Shown here: one piece after another, positions 6,278 to 7,969 of the stretch
How positions within the stretch are numbered: the stretch's first letter is position 1
Layout of the letters: each line of letters begins with the position of its first letter
Assembly (NCBI GenBank): GCA_007128865.1
Contig: SKWP01000424.1
Span: forward strand, 1-7,969
From: Paracoccaceae bacterium
GTDB taxonomy: Bacteria; Pseudomonadota; Alphaproteobacteria; Rhodobacterales; Rhodobacteraceae
Direction of reading: 5' to 3'
Length of the DNA stretch: 7,969 bases
The notes under the pieces: generated by a model
The model's input: the letters and a program-made list of their open reading frames with translations, nothing else
Databases searched by the model: none
What the model was told of the DNA's origin: nothing
Program-made: the position numbers and the translations under genes

Positions 6278-6305
6278 CCGGCGGCGCCGAACAGAAGGCC
6301 GCCGG
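6278..6305. terminator. Stem-loop between convergent IclR and MFS genes
   Basis: CCGGCGGC (6278-6285) pairs perfectly with GCCGCCGG (6298-6305) across a 12-nt loop, in the 77-bp gap where two genes converge. No T-run follows on either strand, so an intrinsic terminator is not proven. It could mark the ends of both transcripts or work with Rho. Confidence 0.4.
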
Positions 6306-6315
6306 CCACCCAAGC

Positions 6316-7590
6316 TCAGCCCTGGCCGGAATCGATCCGCGCCGATTGCCGCAGGACCACCGGCATGAGCGCCATGAAGGCCAGGGCAAACAGCAACATC
6401 GCGGCCGAAACCGACCATGCCAGCCCCATCGCATCCAGCGCAGTGCCGATCATCAGCGCACCGATGGCCGGGCTGCTTCGCACGATCAGGCCATGCACGC
6501 TCAGCGCGCGGCCGCGCATCTCGTCCGGGGCGCGCAACTGCACGAAGGTCTGTGCCAGAATCAACCCCCGCGCTATCCACAGCCCGAGCCCGCAGACACA
6601 CAGCATCGCCGCCCAGGGCGATGATACCAGCCCGAAACCCACACCGAAAACCGCCGCTATCGCCCATGCGTAAGCCCCCTGGCGCATGAGCCTGCCTTCC
6701 GACCCCAGCCGCCCGATGGTCAGCCCGGCAATGACCGCGCCGAATGCCAGCGACGAGGTCAACGTCGCCAGCCCGGTGGCGGTATCGGCAAAGCTGCGCG
6801 CCGCGAATGCAGGCAGCAGTTCGCCCAGCGAACGCACCAGCACCCCGCCCAGCAGATTGACCAGCAGCACCAGACGCAGTGCCCGCTCGGCCAGAAGGTA
6901 GCCAAAGCCCTGCCCGATCTGGGCCAGGACCCCGCCCGAAAGCTGCCGCCGGGGGGTTGGCAACAGCTTCAGCCGCCCCAGCACCAGCGTGAACAGCGCC
7001 GTCACCAGCGCATTGCCCAGAAACACCCAACCGATGTGGACATGGATGATCATCGTGGCCGCCACCGCCGGGCCGATCAGTCGCGCCATGTTGGAATTGA
7101 CCGAGTTGATCGCCACCGCCGAGCCGACATCCTCACGCGGCACGAGTTCCTGTACAAGCGCCAGGCGGGCGGGCTGTGCGAGTGCCGAAAGCGTTCCGTT
7201 CAACCCGATCAGACCGATCAGCAACGCAAGGGTGATCTGATCGAAGAAGATCAGCAGCGCCAGCAGTGCCGAAAGCACCACGAGGATGGAGTGAATGACC
7301 CGATTCACGGTCATGCGCGACCAGCGGTCGGCCAGCACCCCGGCAAACGGACCGATCAGCACCACCGGGGCAAGGTCGGCCAGCGCCAGCACGCCGAGCC
7401 AGAAGCCTGATCCTGTCCATTCCCAGACCAGCCATCCGGCAGCGACCCGCTGCCCCCATGAGCCGGTGAGCGAAAGGAAGTTGAACGGCGAATAGATCGC
7501 AAACGGTCCGCTGGCAAGCAAACGGACGGCGGGAATGGCGGCAAACCGCCGGGCCGGTTTTCTGGGCGGTTCGGAGCCGGCGTCAGGCAT
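6316..7590 (-). CDS. MFS transporter, MFS_3 (EntS-like exporter) family
   Basis: Inner-membrane secondary transporter, probably a proton-coupled exporter of a small molecule. From the ATG at 7590 it has 424 residues with about 11-12 hydrophobic segments. MFS motif A is present as GPFAGVLADRWSR (80-92) in the first cytoplasmic loop. The MFS_3 hallmark follows, LVPREDVGSAVAINSVNSNMARLIGPAVA (about 149-177, listed here as family-typical positions P151-R152 and R170-G173). A degenerate motif A appears again at IGRLGSEGR (292-300). A GTG at 7620 would add 10 residues and has a GGGGGA about 8 nt upstream, so the start is uncertain. It is convergent with the IclR gene and not part of the dehydrogenase operon. 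A link to the pathway (product export, detoxification) is only suggested by proximity. No promoter is evident. Confidence 0.92.
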   Translation of the reverse strand: MPDAGSEPPRKPARRFAAIPAVRLLASGPFAIYSPFNFLSLTGSWGQRVAAGWLVWEWTGSGFWLGVLALADLAPVVLIGPFAGVLADRWSRMTVNRVIHSILVVLSALLALLIFFDQITLALLIGLIGLNGTLSALAQPARLALVQELVPREDVGSAVAINSVNSNMARLIGPAVAATMIIHVHIGWVFLGNALVTALFTLVLGRLKLLPTPRRQLSGGVLAQIGQGFGYLLAERALRLVLLVNLLGGVLVRSLGELLPAFAARSFADTATGLATLTSSLAFGAVIAGLTIGRLGSEGRLMRQGAYAWAIAAVFGVGFGLVSSPWAAMLCVCGLGLWIARGLILAQTFVQLRAPDEMRGRALSVHGLIVRSSPAIGALMIGTALDAMGLAWSVSAAMLLFALAFMALMPVVLRQSARIDSGQG

Positions 7591-7924
7591 GGGCCGGATC
7601 GGAAGGCCGCCACGCAGCACAGGGGCAGTCCCCCGACGGCGGGCAGAAGCGGAAACAGGTGGCCTTCATGCGATCGTCACATACGGGCAGCCCGGGCAGG
7701 CCACCTTCGGGTTGCAGAGCGACTGAGACCCAGCGGGCCGACCCGGCCGGGCAGCGGAAATCGGCATGAAATTCCTTATAGTGGAATCCTGCATTGCCGG
7801 ATCGTTGCATAACCGCGATACCATGTACAGTGTGGAACGCATCCCCGTCGCCATTCCCGCCGGGAAATCCGCTTGCCAACGCCATCCGGCGATTGACTTC
7901 GCCTGCCCGCGGCGAAAGCCTCAT
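7583..7924 (-). CDS. Doubtful Cys-rich small protein upstream of the MFS gene
   Basis: An open frame on the strand of the MFS gene. Its TGA at 7583 overlaps the MFS ATG as ATGCCTGA, consistent with translational coupling. From the first ATG it has 113 residues; from an internal ATG at 7810 it has 75. The last 57 residues hold six cysteines, spaced C-x23-C-x7-C-x3-C-x5-C-x-C, ending in CFRFCPPSGDCPC, which suggests a metal site if real. Third codon positions in that part are about three-quarters G/C, but another frame over the same DNA scores alike. No start has a good Shine-Dalgarno. I recognise no family; treat as hypothetical. Confidence 0.25.
   Translation of the reverse strand: MRLSPRAGEVNRRMALASGFPGGNGDGDAFHTVHGIAVMQRSGNAGFHYKEFHADFRCPAGSARWVSVALQPEGGLPGLPVCDDRMKATCFRFCPPSGDCPCAAWRPSDPAHA
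7771..7787. repeat. Inverted repeat ATTCC-N7-GGAAT
   Basis: Perfect 5-bp arms (7771-7775 and 7783-7787) around TTATAGT. It shares TATAGTGG and the surrounding CC...GG symmetry with the sequence over the -10 of the IclR promoter (5284-5291). It could be a binding site for the same regulator upstream of the MFS gene, or coding sequence if the Cys-rich ORF is real. Confidence 0.35.
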
Positions 7925-7944
7925 GACTGGCGGCCCGGCAAGCG

Positions 7945-7967
7945 CGCCCGGCCATCAACGCCGGGCG
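7945..7967. repeat. Strong stem-loop at the right edge
   Basis: CGCCCGGC (7945-7952) and GCCGGGCG (7960-7967) form a perfect 8-bp GC stem with a 7-nt loop, CATCAAC. The window ends two bases later, so a T-run on the plus strand cannot be judged. On the minus strand no T-run follows. It could be the terminator of a gene beyond the edge or a structural repeat. Confidence 0.4.
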
Positions 7968-7969
7968 TA

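Larger units (their letters stand above)
7621..7969. other. Unassigned right-hand region
   Basis: These 349 bp hold no gene I can support firmly. On the minus strand there is the doubtful Cys-rich frame. On the plus strand a frame from an ATG at 7766 (MKFLIVESCIAGSLHNRD...) stays open to the window edge, without a good ribosome site or recognisable family. A weak plus-strand promoter match, TTGCCG (7795-7800), 18 bp, TACCAT (7819-7824), points right. The region may be the control area between the MFS gene and a gene beyond the edge. Confidence 0.4.

Noticed and set aside
6014..7030. A minus-strand frame of about 338 codons antisense to the IclR end and overlapping the MFS gene
   Set aside because: It is Ala/Gly/Arg-rich without motifs and conflicts with two well-supported genes in other frames.
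1..7969. Mobile element, CRISPR, toxin-antitoxin or defence system
   Set aside because: I found no transposase, integrase, terminal repeats, regular spaced repeats, or recognisable toxin, nuclease or defence domains on either strand.
7766..7969. Plus-strand partial gene from the ATG at 7766
   Set aside because: Open to the edge for 68 codons but without a clear ribosome site or recognisable domain, and it mirrors the opposite-strand Cys-rich frame. Mentioned only in the region note.

Overview
The window is a GC-rich stretch with strongly G/C-biased third codon positions and tightly packed genes. Together with the gene families present, this suggests an alphaproteobacterium, probably in or near the Rhodobacteraceae. 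No marker gene is present, so the taxonomy is inference. There is no sign of phage, transposon, CRISPR, rRNA or tRNA. It reads as an accessory catabolic gene cluster, not a defence or mobile region.

Layout, left to right: (1) 1-788, minus: start of a secreted family-5 (peptide/opine/nickel-type) ABC-transporter substrate-binding protein, running off the left edge. (2) 847-1857, minus: the DppD/OppD-type ATPase of the same importer. (3) 1858-1972: a 115-bp gap with a candidate promoter, a 17-codon ORF with an ideal Shine-Dalgarno, and small repeats. (4) 1973-2845, minus: MaoC-type 2-enoyl-CoA hydratase. (5) 2876-3646, minus: short-chain dehydrogenase/reductase. (6) 3692-5164, minus: NAD(P)-dependent aldehyde dehydrogenase. 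(7) 5165-5371: regulatory gap with a near-consensus promoter for the regulator, a facing promoter for the dehydrogenase operon, and nested inverted repeats. (8) 5372-6238, plus: IclR-family regulator. (9) 6239-6315: convergent gap with a GC-rich stem-loop. (10) 6316-7590 (or 7620), minus: MFS exporter of the MFS_3 (EntS-like) group. (11) 7621-7969: mostly unassigned; a doubtful Cys-rich small ORF, an inverted repeat and a terminal stem-loop.

How they fit together (inference): the IclR protein probably senses a small carbon compound and controls the divergent minus-strand series ALDH > SDR > MaoC hydratase > importer ATPase > binding protein. The importer would bring the substrate in, and the oxidoreductases and hydratase would process alcohol/aldehyde and enoyl-CoA intermediates. 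The permeases and any CoA ligase or thiolase are not in the window; the permeases are expected past the left edge. The substrate cannot be named from sequence. I see no clear sign of a wholly new system. The best second-look items are the divergent control region, the short ORFs in the leaders and the unassigned right-hand 350 bp.
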